DNA from: Atriophallophorus winterbourni
Taxonomy: Eukaryota; Platyhelminthes; Trematoda; Plagiorchiida; Microphallidae
Length of the DNA stretch: 64,000 nt
Reading direction: 5' to 3'
Assembly (NCBI GenBank): GCA_013407085.1
Contig: JACCGJ010023492.1
Span: forward strand, 26,838 to 90,837
The position numbers and the translations under genes were made by a program. A model generated the notes under the pieces. That model had not been told where the DNA came from. It did no database searches and saw nothing but the letters and a program-made list of their open reading frames with translations. Positions 54,801 through 62,489 of this stretch are shown here, piece by piece. Each line of letters starts with the position of its first letter. Positions within the stretch are counted from its first letter, which is position 1.

Positions 54801-56484
54801 ATTCTTGTAACATTTTACCTTCAACCGTTGCTCACTCCACAGGCTTGCATGACTTTAATACGAAATAAGACGAGTTTTTATTGAATTATTTGTTTCCAGA
54901 CTACTTATATACTGTTTACTCCAATTGCCGATCTGGTTTTATACACTAAAATTTTGATTTCTACCATCCTATTGTTAATATTAAACTTTTTTTGCTTTTT
55001 AGACATTTAAAAACTTTGAATTACCTTGAATTACACCCTCGCGTGAAAACGTCCTTCTGAATCCACAATTCAGCGTTTGCATTTTGTTTTTGTTTAGTTT
55101 CGCCAATATAATTTACAAGAATCTATGTTGAGCCCAGTTGAACTTATTTCGACATTTCACTTTTTATACTTTCCCTACGATATCGTAGCCTTGCTGAACA
55201 TTTACTGTGGAATAATCGTTTATAACATCGAAATAAAAGATTTGCTTAAAGATGTGTTCATAAATTTGGGTTAAACGTACAGACACTTACATACATTCCC
55301 CAACAATTCGTTCGAAGTATTTGTTTATTTTCATCCAAATCCAATATTTGAAATAATTGCAGACCATAGTAAACTTTCACCTGGATTTTGCTGTCATTCA
55401 CAGGTCGACCAATCACACCGAATTGTTCGTATCGATTCAGCAATGTACGGATCAATACTTTTTCGACAGATTTTGTTTTCGTCTCTGTAAGCGTGATGAG
55501 AATCTGATCGTCATGGGATATAGTGAGCAATTATACTTTGCTTAACAAAACATTTGCCTATCCGTGGGCAATGCAGGAATGAATTTAATGGAATATAAAA
55601 TAAAAATATCCTCGCCTATGTTACGTCTGGCTGCAAGCAACATTTAATTCCAATAACTGCTTTCAAGAACATTCTTTCAAGGCGAGCATTATACGGCTGA
55701 TAATTTAATATGGTCTAAAACCCACTAATGTCCTGGTGATCTATTTCATTCTTCGGGCTTTAATAATTCCCCTAGTCAGTGATTTCTCTAATGTCGTTTG
55801 GCAAAGGTCAAGGTGAGGTCGCTGCATATGCAAGGTGTATAAAGAACCATAAAACCATAATTGATCTAAAGATCACACCTCGCTTAAATCTTCTAACAGC
55901 TGTATTTGCATCTTAATTAATCGATATGGGAGGCACATAATGGCTGCAAAATTTAATTAAATAAATATGAATGATGAAAGAATACACTTAGTCAATTGAA
56001 AATGCACAACTATTACTATTCCATTTGATATCTAGCATTCGATCGGATAATGAATGCGTTTTCAAGATGGTTTACCTCGTGTAAATAAGGGGAAAATAAT
56101 CGCAACGCTATTAAGAGTATATCCACACACGCAAACCACCAATAAATGTGTGTTTGAACAGCTAGGTCGTACCAGCCTCATCCAAAACTGGCTTCAAATT
56201 TCAAATTTTCTTTGCTGTAAACCAAGTTCTAACTTTTTTGTTACTCGTGGATAAGGCTGACACGACCAATCTGTTCAATCGCATGTGGACGATGTTAAAC
56301 ACGCGGGCTTCAACAAAATATCCGTTAATGAATGCATGGGATGCGTGATGGGAATGCATACAAATATTTTTTTGTATACACTAGTGATATACATACCTTT
56401 AGGATGTCCTTTGGGTGCAATTCCGTGTAACAAACAAGGAAATAGTAAGATAGTTAAACAAATCGCACCACAAAATCTGCTCAT
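27315..56484 (-). CDS. Cys-loop acetylcholine receptor subunit, non-alpha, Pro-Ala (anion-selective-type) pore; 9 coding exons, 570 aa
   Basis: Subunit of a pentameric ligand-gated channel in the plasma membrane. Exons, in transcript order, are 56484-56397, 55484-55291, 46043-45934, 41204-41069, 36991-36806, 35611-35401, 33371-33285, 31207-31089 and 27896-27315. All junctions are GT/AG with matching phase and total 1,713 nt. Residues: signal peptide 1-23; Trp of loop D at 91; WTPDIKLYN at 122-130; Cys-loop C164-C178 (13 residues between); GSWTY 183-187; M1 about 273-299; SPAK 302-305; M2 308-328; M3 339-360; M4 531-556. No cysteine follows C178 before M1, so there is no vicinal CC pair and it is a non-alpha subunit. 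SPAK replaces the usual GEK before M2. In flatworm and molluscan anion-selective acetylcholine receptors a Pro-Ala at this place replaces the cation-selecting Glu. Introns of up to 9 kb are packed with retroelements. Confidence 0.92.
28130..30570 (+). mobile_element. CR1-type non-LTR retrotransposon, degraded, in receptor intron 8
   Basis: Antisense to the receptor gene. Fragments in order: endonuclease remnant with LLIMGDF (28235-28255), linker, RT segments ILSEIMVAHFELRNLFSPAQ (29330-29390), IHVCHLDISKALT (29480), TYRLRTEILAWSLLGKLLGVW (29900-29960) and the C-terminal RSRIDFRRHFWNSLPQR (30390-30440) ending about 30530. There are many stops and frameshifts. The 5' end and ORF1 are missing. 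Confidence 0.8.
31089..31207 (-). CDS. Receptor exon 8: M3
   Basis: The acceptor is TGTTTTCAG and the donor is CGA|GTGAGT. It encodes GVYFCLNMTMITLSTFLATL and VIHLYFRGDRNGTVPKVLRR. YFC-NM---LSTFL and HLYFRG are classic nicotinic M3 features. Confidence 0.94.
31545..31605 (-). mobile_element. Solo CR1 3' end
   Basis: TTTTATGGTAGAAAAAGCAA followed by CAGCTTAACAAAAACCACAG is the reverse complement of the CR1 3' UTR end (TTAAGCTAAATGCTTTTTAG). No coding part is attached, so this is an extreme 5'-truncated insertion in receptor intron 7. Confidence 0.6.
31796..31905 (+). repeat. Family C SINE-like repeat, 3' part
   Basis: GGCTCACTGAATCTAATCTT, ACTGTCTCTACCTGATGATG, AAAGCCAGAAACATGTAGTG and GTGTGTAAGGGATGGAGATG mark the C core in the receptor intron 7. 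Confidence 0.75.
32337..33010 (-). mobile_element. CR1-type 3' fragment in receptor intron 7
   Basis: The reverse frame gives RANHRTTKRMTGLHNRPYEE, RIGTLNPFVFSYRRVRGDLI and LLFNILHTGDITHLNTGS. This is the CR1 RT C-terminal domain, and the 3' UTR (TTAATGGTTTAAAACGCAAA, + strand) follows. It is the same subfamily as the copy at 59590-61210 and truncated upstream of the RT catalytic motifs. Confidence 0.85.
33285..33371 (-). CDS. Receptor exon 7: M2 pore helix
   Basis: The acceptor is CATTTCAG and the donor is ATTG|GTAAAT. It encodes GMNIFVAFFILLLLLTESTP, then SAVKKFPLI. The ESTPSA end is the normal extracellular end of nicotinic M2. The helix is unusually hydrophobic, with few serine or threonine residues at the pore-lining positions. 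Confidence 0.92.
33474..33620 (+). repeat. Family C SINE-like repeat
   Basis: CAGTGGCATTCAAATTTAAC, TTTGTTTACCACTTATCCAC, GCTCACTGAACCTAATCTTA, CGGCAAACAGCTAGAAACCG and GTGTGTAAGTGCAGGGGCTA form the 3' two thirds of the family. It lies just upstream (in transcript sense) of the receptor M2 exon. Confidence 0.8.
33944..35045 (+). mobile_element. RTE retrotransposon with inverted 5' part (twin-priming structure), receptor intron 6
   Basis: Two blocks meet head to head at 34632-34636. The left block (33944-34633) reads on the - strand: NFNARVGADYESWQNCLGRF, SVLLTRSYQSTDCDTDHSLV and the linker, i.e. RTE endonuclease C-terminus. The right block (34634-35045) reads on the + strand: PKDLLYDELQLGSRPLGRPH, KRDMKALGIDPASWEELALD, EEQIQLLAAERRSRRRRATD, then the C2-type cysteine motif FRCQRCGE and the 3' tail. 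Sense 3' end plus inverted, internally deleted 5' end is the signature of twin priming during target-primed reverse transcription. Confidence 0.8.
35401..35611 (-). CDS. Receptor exon 6: pre-M1, M1 and Pro-Ala linker
   Basis: The acceptor is TTTTTCCCAG and the donor is CTTG|GTGAGT. It encodes a strongly basic stretch (KKYRRR), VLRYLVRLRRNPSFYLF, then M1 through LVVFWLPPESPAKMML. The pre-M1 arginines and the M1 proline (P284) fit the nicotinic family. SPAK occupies the place of SGEK in cation channels. Confidence 0.93.
36806..36991 (-). CDS. Receptor exon 5: second Cys, loops B and F
   Basis: The acceptor is ACCTTGTAG and the donor is CAG|GTAATG. It starts ICMLEFGSWTYDKNQ, giving C178 thirteen residues after C164 and the loop B Trp185. 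The following YLDFSDYVKSNEW stretch corresponds to beta8-beta9. The end of the exon is basic and polar and lacks the YxCC of alpha subunits. Confidence 0.9.
37344..37502 (-). repeat. Family C SINE-like repeat, reverse arm of an inverted pair
   Basis: CACCACTATCGGTTTCTGGC, TGTTTGCCGTCGTCAGGTGG, AGACAGTAAGATCAGGTTCA and AAAGTGGTAAACAAAGTTAT read the family in reverse. Its 5' portion (37460-37502) pairs almost perfectly with 37602-37643. Confidence 0.85.
37503..37690 (+). repeat. Family C SINE-like repeat, forward arm of an inverted pair
   Basis: It contains GAGTGCTTGACCAATAATCA, GTGATTCTGTGTCTGAACAT and GGTTCGTTGTACGAACC, a perfect 7-bp palindrome around TGT, then AACAGTGGCATACAAGTATA. It is preceded by a GGATGGGGATGTGAGTAACA stretch that belongs to the 3' end of another C copy. 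Confidence 0.75.
38040..39610 (-). mobile_element. Penelope-like retroelement (RT plus GIY-YIG remnant), receptor intron 4
   Basis: Reading on the - strand from 39.6 kb down: FYGIPKIHKVGVPLRPIVDG, GSPTHESVKHLTHLLKPLVW, MVSFDVSALFTNVDT (39250-39530), then YKQKEGLAMCSPISPVFANM and YMEHFEELAL (38960-39140). Next come broken frames with LPFFESLARNHNGRISSTVY and a tail AEHVLDTGHSVDLDNQEVI (38190-38260). FYGLPKIHK, SFDV-SLFTN and KEG-AMGSP-SP are PLE reverse-transcriptase signatures, and H-GH-(I/V)D is typical of the PLE GIY-YIG endonuclease C-terminus. AMC replaces the usual AMG. Frameshifts and stops show an inactive copy, same strand as the receptor gene. Confidence 0.85.
40484..40630 (+). repeat. 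Family C SINE-like repeat
   Basis: CACTGTTTCAAGGCGTACTG, AATCTAATCTTACTGTTACC, GAAAACATCCAGAAACAGTT and GTGTGTAAGTGCAGGGGGTG, in receptor intron 4. Confidence 0.75.
41069..41204 (-). CDS. Receptor exon 4: first half of the Cys-loop
   Basis: The acceptor is TTTTTTGCAG and the donor is CAG|GTATGT. The leading T completes Phe131 (TT+T). It encodes FADERLVEQRVARVVVGYDG and KSTCEVEITYFPFDTQ. C164 is the first cysteine of the signature loop, and FPFD is conserved in cys-loop receptors. Confidence 0.94.
41266..41506 (+). repeat. Family C SINE-like repeat, near full length
   Basis: The 5' part reads TTGAGCGCTTGGCAAAGAAT, GTGATTCGTTGTACGAGCCC, TATTTAACTGATCAAAG. The 3' part is diverged (ATGGCAAACGCCAGAAAGAG, GGAATGTAAGTGCGTGTCGT). 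It begins only 61 bases from receptor exon 4. Confidence 0.7.
41515..41715 (+). repeat. Family C SINE-like repeat, tandem neighbour
   Basis: GTGTGACTAGGAATTACTAT, GTAATTCGTCTCACGAACCC, TGAACCCAAGCATTACTTTC, GGCAAACAGCCAGAAACCGG and GAAGTGTAATTGCGGTGGAT. Same orientation as, and immediately next to, the previous copy. Confidence 0.75.
41850..44800 (-). mobile_element. CR1-type retrotransposon lacking the endonuclease, receptor intron 3
   Basis: Same strand as the receptor. ORF1 (44525-43989, 178 aa) contains VLFRSISAVHSKAAVPELQS, TMKCEADIEKVLLNARRLKA and PEVPWWERNGRLNAEE. Upstream homology to the other CR1 copies extends to about 44.8 kb. After ORF1 the sequence jumps to the EN-RT linker (RMVERIEYNPK near 43700), then RT pieces ECIVGHLETEGLLSAAQHVF (43190), HACYIDVSKTFDKVNHILLL, CKMLQLGGQYEHAYNLGREN (42650) and the C-terminus PIYIRWNSLSQDI (42090). 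The 3' end is a short AATCAAGA-type tail near 41850. The EN domain is deleted. Confidence 0.85.
45934..46043 (-). CDS. Receptor exon 3: loop A
   Basis: The acceptor is TTTTTTCTTAG and the donor is AACTT|GTAAGT. It encodes RWEDALLKWDPKEFGNITTV and RIFPSQIWTPDIKLYN. WxPDIxLYN is the conserved loop A region. NIT at residue 110 is a possible N-glycosylation site. Confidence 0.92.
46083..46145 (-). mobile_element. Solo CR1 3' end next to receptor exon 3
   Basis: TTTTAATGGTCTAAAAAGCA and TATAGCTTAACAAAAACCAC are the reverse complement of the CR1 3' terminus, 40 bases upstream of the exon 3 acceptor. A second diverged 3' end follows at about 46226-46270. Confidence 0.55.
46365..46634 (+). mobile_element. 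Old CR1 copy, left part (split by younger CR1 insertions)
   Basis: The RT region reads KHFEYNRLLSRKQHGFSG, TLDDFTQAVDKGRTIHACYL and LQLQKLQRLGIIGKLLNWLN, and breaks off within the segment that precedes the NRTTHV-type strand. The right half resumes at 53962. A shared AACA at 46631-46634 and 53962-53965 is the candidate target duplication. Confidence 0.8.
46635..47336 (+). mobile_element. Second CR1 copy, 5' part: ORF1 with PHD-like cysteine motif
   Basis: The frame from about 46638 has no ATG near the start; a GTG lies at 46697. It encodes VRKVITCFLCMGKIHGKCDR and VPGACYVCVRCRAKSLH, a Cys/His cluster (C-x2-C-x5-H-x2-C then C-x2-C) resembling the PHD-type finger of CR1 ORF1. One frame change near 47070-47098 precedes SAVHSKTAVPDSQSQ, and ORF1 breaks after DVDTWSEL. 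The missing ORF1 part follows at 50263. Confidence 0.8.
47337..50257 (+). mobile_element. Third (youngest) CR1 copy: ORF2 with endonuclease and reverse transcriptase, inserted in ORF1 of the second copy
   Basis: It starts almost exactly at ORF2 (TIKCLYTNAQCLRNKIQELD). The APE-type endonuclease follows: LVAITETWFEP, LVMGDFNLP and SSDHLVL (47999-48015). The linker WIKIRNDAWRNYVHNP leads to the RT with GADGITPFILKRC, YRPVTLLPVISKVLESL, EQHGFRKHHSCLSNLL, LDMSKAFDRVNHS, TSGVPQGSVLGPILFLIYAN and LFADDIK (FADD 49329-49340). A single frameshift near 48575-48615 separates EN (open from 47068) and RT (open to 50150). The 3' end is TTGAATCACT repeats (50240-50262). It is the best-preserved copy in the window. 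Confidence 0.88.
50258..53961 (+). mobile_element. Second CR1 copy, 3' part: ORF1 C-terminus, EN and RT
   Basis: ORF1 resumes at about 50263 (EHVNAEKVTRLTRHSSSPHI, LKCEADIENVLLNAYLLKSD, PDVPWWERKGSLNDREQTVS) and ends at 50952. ORF2 begins VKCLYTNAQYLRNKIAEL, with EN pieces 51006-51281 and 51278-51532 (LLIMGDFNLPHL), then SDHLVL, the linker, and RT 51562-52680 and 52694-53743 (TSGVPQGSVLGPILFLIFIN, LFADDVE with FADD at 52928-52939). There are frameshifts near 51275, 51535 and 52680. It ends with AATCTTGAATCTTGA repeats (53934-53961). Confidence 0.88.
53962..55033 (+). mobile_element. Old CR1 copy, right part
   Basis: It continues the split RT: NRTTHVMVGGTL, stop, KPIAETSGVPQGSSLGP, then RYKISLFADDMKIWSC (FADD near 54115) and DLDTLHNWSMKN, and a decayed C-terminus. 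The 3' UTR ends TTTTAGACATTTAAAAACTT, TGAATTACCTTGAATTACAC. There are many stops, so it is older than the two copies within it. Confidence 0.8.
55034..56396 (-). other. Receptor intron 1 and right end of intron 2
   Basis: Apart from exon 2 (55484-55291) I see no recognisable element between 55034 and 56396. The sequence is AT-rich with short chance frames. Confidence 0.5.
55291..55484 (-). CDS. Receptor exon 2: N-terminal ligand-binding domain
   Basis: The acceptor is CGCTTACAG and the donor is TAT|GTAAGT. It encodes EKVLIRTLLNRYEQFGVIGR, then PVNDSKIQVKVYYGLQLFQI and LDLDENKQILRTNCWGMY, the nAChR N-terminal helix and first beta strands, including the loop D tryptophan. The alternative donor GTATGT four bases upstream would break phase. 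Confidence 0.88.
56397..56484 (-). CDS. Receptor exon 1: signal peptide
   Basis: ATG at 56484 starts MSRFCGAICLTILLFPCLLH, a basic N-terminus and hydrophobic core typical of a secretory signal, with likely cleavage soon after. The donor is AAAG|GTATGT. The exon leaves one base, which is completed by exon 2 (G+AG, Glu). This is the only ATG that provides a signal peptide in frame. Confidence 0.8.
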
Positions 56485-57150
56485 GGCGTTTTTCTATGTC
56501 ATCTCAAGAACACGCGGCTTTCATCAATAACAATTTGTATTCCGAAAATGGGACAGCATCAAAGTATGCTGTGCAATTGGGCAATTTCCAGAATTTTGAT
56601 TGGTCAATTTGTTTGGTATCGATTAACCATTGTCGCCCAGACAGCCCTCCATTCTAAGTAATTTTGATTGGTGGAAATTTATGCGAACCCATCAGTGCAA
56701 TAAAAGAATGCATTCTGAGCAGCATATAAATGAAACATGGTTGATAATTCGTTCAAAATCGAAGAAGTGTTTCGACCGTGCTGATTGCTGTCATGATAAG
56801 ATGAATCTTCGTGAGCTTCGAGTTTCGCATTTCGATAATAATATTAACTGCCCACATGGTAATTTCCTGATTAGGGTGTTTTAACAGTAAGCAACTGTAC
56901 AATACGATTACCCCGGATACTAGATTGCATATCATCTCACAATTCCCACAAAGTACTTGATTAATATCTATAGTGAATAATATAAATAGATAAATTGTTG
57001 TATACGCCATGAAATTCTCGGCCGCAGTGTTTTGCTCATTTGGTGGCCAGGTGAAGAATAATTCGACTGAGCAATGGCGGAAATCTTTCACAGCAATATG
57101 GACTACAACATGCAATATTCGTTCATTACGGATGAAATTCCCAGAGGTTT
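56485..57150. other. Receptor 5' flank
   Basis: This holds the presumed promoter and 5' UTR of the - strand receptor gene, but I see no dependable TATA or initiator motif. A 120-codon reverse frame at 57115-56753 has no family resemblance. Confidence 0.4.
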
Positions 57151-59570
57151 ATTCAACATTGAATCACTTAGATTATTCCTGATATGGCGTGGTCATATTT
57201 CAAGAATCCTGGCTTCACACTGAAATCGATCAATGCAGACTTCCATTAAAGGATTCATTCAATTTCGTCTTGATCGACAATTCAAATGAAGGAATCGCGG
57301 TGGTGGCGTGATTAGGTGTAGAAAAAATCTATGGTGTTGTAATCCGAAGTAGTTTTTACCTATAATAGCAATAACACTTCTTGTTTACCAGTTGAGTAAA
57401 CCACGCTTTTTAATTTCTTATAAATCCTTAATTTTCATCAATACCTATATACCTCCTAACAGCTCTTCTCATCACATTATGGAAACGTTTTCAAAGTGAA
57501 ACCTAACTTTTAAATCGTCTTTTATTTTAATAGGTGGTGACTTGAATAAGGTAGATTCTTGTTGCCTGCAAAATATATCCCTGACAGATATAGTAAACCT
57601 CGTAAATAGAGGTCAGGCTCAACTCGACTATTTCTTCGTGACAGATGCAACGCTTTTTTCGGTGATCGTACGTGCACCAATCGCTGGTAAAGATAACTGT
57701 TTTCAATCAAAGTGATGCCAATAATCTATGGAAAAGTTATGCGCAAGACACTTTTTCGGTCTAGATAAATTAAAGTTTACAGGAGGCGATGCGATCGGAA
57801 CAATATTGAGGCTCTGCAACTGATGATTTCTTCAACCATCTTCTCTATCTTCTCCGACAGTGATGTGTCTCGTAAACGGTATGCAATCACAGAATATCTG
57901 AATTTCTGTTACGACATTGGTTATCCCAGTTGAAACAATCTGTATAAGACCTCAGAATTTTTCGTCCACTAAACTAAAAAAATAGCGCAGGAAGAAAGAA
58001 CGGGCTTACCTCAGGGGTAACAAGGTATTGACCAAAGAACTGACTCTGGCTATAAAATTTGAAATTTAACGTCTTAATCAGCTCTATGTAAATTCGTTGC
58101 TAATTGAAAAAGACACTAGGCAATTATGGAAGAATGTAAGAAAACTTTGCCGACTTTTGCTCGCAAAGTCATTTTAATCTGGATTTTGGTCGTGAAACAC
58201 ACGTACATTATAATCAGACAACTTTCACATGTTCACAAATAGATGACACAGATTTCAGTTTATTTCAAATTGATGCACTCAAAAGGCTCTTTATGTTTTA
58301 AGTGAACAGACAGGATTACTCCAATGGTACTAAAGTTATGTGCGCCATGGATCGCCAAACCGATAGCTTCCATTTTTAACCGTTGGCTATCTGCTGGTAC
58401 CATTGCAAATTGTTGGAAAACTGTTAGGATTACTCCTGTCTCCAAGAAAACGGCAGGAAAGTTTTGCCCAATAGCATGTTCTTCACAAGTTTTAAGAATC
58501 ATGGAAAGCCTAGTTTATGATCGCCAGCAGAAGGTACCATATTTCAAGGTGATAATCAATTTACTTATCGGAAGAAACGCTCTACAGTTGATGCTGTTTG
58601 TCTCACTCACAGAATTTTGAAAGTGCATGACAATAAATCATTAGCCGTCAAAGTTTGTTGTCTTGATTACACGAACGCGTTCGGCTTTGTCGATCATGTC
58701 CAACTGACGGACCTAATGAAACAAGAGCCATACCAGGAAAAATGAACAAATGGATATGTGGATACTTTTCCGATATATATATCAGTACGTTCTTTTCATT
58801 TCATCATACCTAGCTGGGATTCTGAAGCCATCCTTAACTTTCACTTTAAAATACGCAGATGACGTAGGCGTTGGATGCTTAGTACCCAAAACGACTTTTC
58901 AAATCCGCTCTCTGGAGCTTTCGATGAAATTATTATATGGTTAGAAGAGGGATGCCTATCTTTAAATCCTGAAAAATGTACTGAACTTGTATTCAATAAT
59001 CTGCGAGACGAACATTACGAAGCAAATCGTACTAAATTTACCATATCTAAATTAAGTCCACAGATTTGTCTAAATGGAAGTACATCAGGTATCTAGGCGT
59101 TACCCTATTCGACAAACTTACTTGGACCTCTCATCTAAGTAATCTAATTACTAAAGTCCCGTAGGCTTTCTTCTTTGCTTTTCGTCTTCGTTCTCTCGGC
59201 TCTGAGTCAAAACTAATTTATCGCTTCATATTCTCTTGTATATTATCATATATTCTCTACTGCTCACCTGCTAATTTCTCCGGGCTAATTTCAAAAGACT
59301 TTGTGTTGCTCAAACGTCGTAGCTCACGCAAGCTCTATTCCTTATGAGAATATTCTACAAAAAATCTTCAAAGAAATTTTTTCCACTTGCGATCGGCTTA
59401 TAAATATTAGCCTCAATTATATTACCCATCCGGTGCATGAGGATCTTATGAAGAGTCAAGCTTCTTCAAAACACATCATACTGTCTTCTAGAACGTCTAA
59501 ATATCGGAAGTTATTTGTCCCATTTGCATCACGATACCTTTATCACACGGAACTGCTTATTTCATGATAA
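57150..59570 (+). mobile_element. Decayed non-LTR retrotransposon of a different lineage (EN + RT remnants)
   Basis: The EN part has FQESWLHTEIDQCRLPLKDS (57190-57260) and GGDLNKVDSCCLQNISLTDI, VNLVNRGQAQLDYFFVTDAT (57533-57660). The RT part has APWIAKPIASIFNRWLSAG (58340), SLAVKVCCLDYTNAFGFVDH (58635-58697), TLKYADDVGVGCLV (58840-58880), EGCLSLNPEKCTELVFNNLR (58945-59010) and YLGVTLFDKLTWTSHLSNLI (59090-59150). YADD rather than FADD and the YLGVTLD-type motif set it apart from the CR1 copies. It is heavily mutated. Confidence 0.7.
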
Positions 59571-59589
59571 CGGTTGAATTTATCACATT

Positions 59590-61210
59590 CATTAATTTTT
59601 GTTTGAAACCAGAGTTTTATTAATGGTCCAAAAAGGAAATAATTTACTGTAACCATAGATTAAAAATAAATGGAATGCATAAAACAACACAAATGTTTTA
59701 TCACTATGGATAGTCAGCATGTGTATTCAGGTGCGAGGTTGGATTTGGTCAACATATACTTGTCAAGTTCAGCCTTGAACATGTTAAAGCTTGATGCACA
59801 AATGATATGTGAGGGCAGAGAGTCCCATATAAAACAAACTCGAACAGCACAGAAAAGCCTTCGACAATTTGATCTAGAGTGTGGAATAATTATCTTGTAG
59901 CTCTGAGATCTGCTACCATGTGCTTCTTGCCGATGAAACAGGTGTTCAAGCGGGTGATCCACGGTATGCAGAATGTTGAAAAGGCGGATCAAGTCACCCC
60001 TGACACGACGGTACGAAAAGTCAAACAGGTTTAGAGTTGCAATCCTCCCCTCACATGGCCTGTTATATAGTTCGGTCACCAGCTTTGTTGCGCGGTGGTA
60101 TACGCGTTGCAGCAAGGTCATGTCCTTTTGATTCCATAGGTACCATGCATGAACAGCATACTCCATTGTTGGCCTGATATAGGTGTTAATTATCCGTGGG
60201 AGTATCTGGTTTGTGAAACTACCGAAGATCCTTTTGAGCAGTGCTTTGCTTCAGCAGGACTTTTTGTATACTACAGAACACTGCCGTGAAAACTTCAAGT
60301 TGCTGCTAATCTACACACACAGGTCTTTCTCTTCCGTAACACATGAAAGTTGATGAGATCCCAGAGATTATGTGAATTCGAATGATTTACCGACGTTTAA
60401 CATTTTACATTTTTAGATGTTGAATGGAAGGCAGTTCCGCAAGGACCAATTATGAAGTGCTTCGATATCTCTTTGTAGAATTTGGCAATCTCCTATGGTG
60501 CATATGCTAGTCGAGACTTTGATGTCATCCAAAAATAAAATGATTTTTCTGCGTACGATTTCAGGTATATCGTTCGCGTACACGAGGAAGAGTTTTGGCC
60601 TGAAGACTGAGCCTTGAGGTACGCCACTTGTAACTTCTACTGGGATGGATAGTGCCCCATCAACTCTAACACTTATAACTCTACCAGTCAAGTAATCCTT
60701 TATCCAGGCCAATAGTCTGCCGCACACCCCGAGCTGCTCCAATTTTTGTAGCAGTATGCTGTGGTTAACACGGTCAAAAGCTTTAGACATGTCCAAGTAA
60801 CAAGCATGGATAGGGCATCTATCGTCCACGGCTGGAGTCCAATTATCAAGAGTTATGAGAAGATTGGTGAGACAGGAGTGTCTTGTCCTGAACCCGTGCT
60901 GTGCGATGAAAATCAGCTTATTTTGTTCCAAATGTTTAATAAGTTCGTCGGCTACAAGTCGTTCGAGAACTTTAGAGACCACTGGCAACAACGTGACTGT
61001 TCTGTAGTTAGACAACTCAGATCGGTTCCCTCCTTTGTATATCGGGGTGATTAATCCACTTTTCCAGTAATTAGCGACTGTGCTACAACTCGAGGACAGG
61101 TTGAAAAGGTCAGAGAGTGGTGAGAATAGAGCATGTGCGTATTGTTTTAGGATGAATGGTGTTATTTCATCAGCACCCGGGGATTTTTTGTATTCAACTC
61201 GCGTTGCTTT
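59590..61210 (-). mobile_element. CR1-type retrotransposon, 5'-truncated in the RT
   Basis: On the - strand, ORF pieces 61015-60413 and 60166-59714 read YRTVTLLPVVSKVLERLVAD, AQHGFRTRHSCLTNLLITLD, YLDMSKAFDRVNHSILLQKL and TSGVPQGSV, then a damaged catalytic site LFLDDIK where FADD is expected. The C-terminal RPCEGRIATLNLFDFSYRRV, RGDLIRLFNILHTVDHPLEH and CFIWDSLPSHI follow. The element starts at SPGADEIT-like sequence (about 61180). It is a close relative of the 32337 fragment. Confidence 0.85.
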
Positions 61211-62027
61211 ACGAGGATACTTCCGGGTTTCAAAACGATTTCGTGTATTGTGTTAATATATGATCTGAATGCAGGTATATCGTAAGATACGCGCTAGTTA
61301 GGGTAGAACACTCTAGAGTAAGCCATTAAAAAGATTGAAGTGTGAAACATTTTAAAAGTAGGATAGGGTTTCCTCTGATTTCTCGATAAAGAAAGACGAA
61401 TAAATTGACTTAAGGATTTTTTCCTTAGTCTGATTGACTTGCACACCAATAACTATTATCTTTGAGAGATGACGTAAGTTCTATATCGATTTTGAAGGAG
61501 ACCAGGAATGAACCGCATAATGCATAATGTACGTGTTAGTCATGATCCGTAGGAACATTTTGTCCCGGTATTTTGCAATACTCTCTTTTGAATAGATCAA
61601 TAACACGTGATTCTTCAGTAATAACATGGAATATTTGTTAACGAAATATTATTTACTGCCCTATGTTGATTGTTAACCTTGTATATTGAATCTTAATTCT
61701 TGAAAGCCATTCCGTACTTGGGTGTTGAAATGATACTCTGGAATAACTCATTGCTTTGACGGGGAAACATGTGTAACCCTTGAGCAAGAAATTTAGATTT
61801 TATTAAGGATTTAAAACGAATCAACTTAAATGAATTTGGAAGGCAAGTAGACCAAACACGTGCTGGTAGGCGTTTGGTTGTTCTTCATTAACCAAACAAA
61901 CGGCGACGAATTAACATCGCTCTCGAAATTTAGGTATGAGTGATAGTTCTTGCACTGCGAGCCGTTTACGTAACATACTGCGGAGGCGATATACGCATTA
62001 GTTAAAATGCAAATAATTAAAATATTG
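61211..62027. other. Unassigned AT-rich sequence
   Basis: I see no gene, repeat copy or RNA gene here. Confidence 0.4.
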
Positions 62028-62140
62028 TGCTGCTCACATCCCCCGCACTTGCACACTACTGCCGGTTTCTGGCTGTTTGCCGTCATAAGGAAGAGACGGT
62101 AATATTTTGTTCAGGGAGACTTGAAACAGTGGAAAATCGT
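62028..62140 (-). repeat. Family C SINE-like repeat, reverse
   Basis: CTGCTCACATCCCCCGCACT, TGCACACTACTGCCGGTTTC, TGGCTGTTTGCCGTCATAAG and GAAGAGACGGTAATATTTTG read the family in reverse, in the receptor 5' flank. Confidence 0.75.
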
Positions 62141-62489
62141 TAGTCGTTATGGAACGAAATGCAATTTGTCGAGGTCATTCAGAAGAACTCGATCTGGCGA
62201 GTCCTTGACTGGAATCGGTCGGCTCGAAATCCGATAAAAGTGACAACTGGTAGAATCATGTTGATGTCAATGTTGTGATAATGCAATTTGCTTATAAATG
62301 ATGAGCGTGTATTTTGCTCTTTATCATGTGCGTACTAAATGCGTTTAACCAATTAACTTCAGGAATGAATAACGACTCAGTCGATAAACACATTTGAACC
62401 GTTAGGAATGAGCTTCAACTTTCCTCGAAGATTGTGTAAACAAGGCAATTGGTGCTACGACAAGAAAGGCCATTTGATTGACGCAATTA

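Noticed and set aside
56753..57115. 120-codon reverse frame near the receptor 5' end
   Set aside because: No recognisable domain, and no splice phase that joins it to receptor exon 1.
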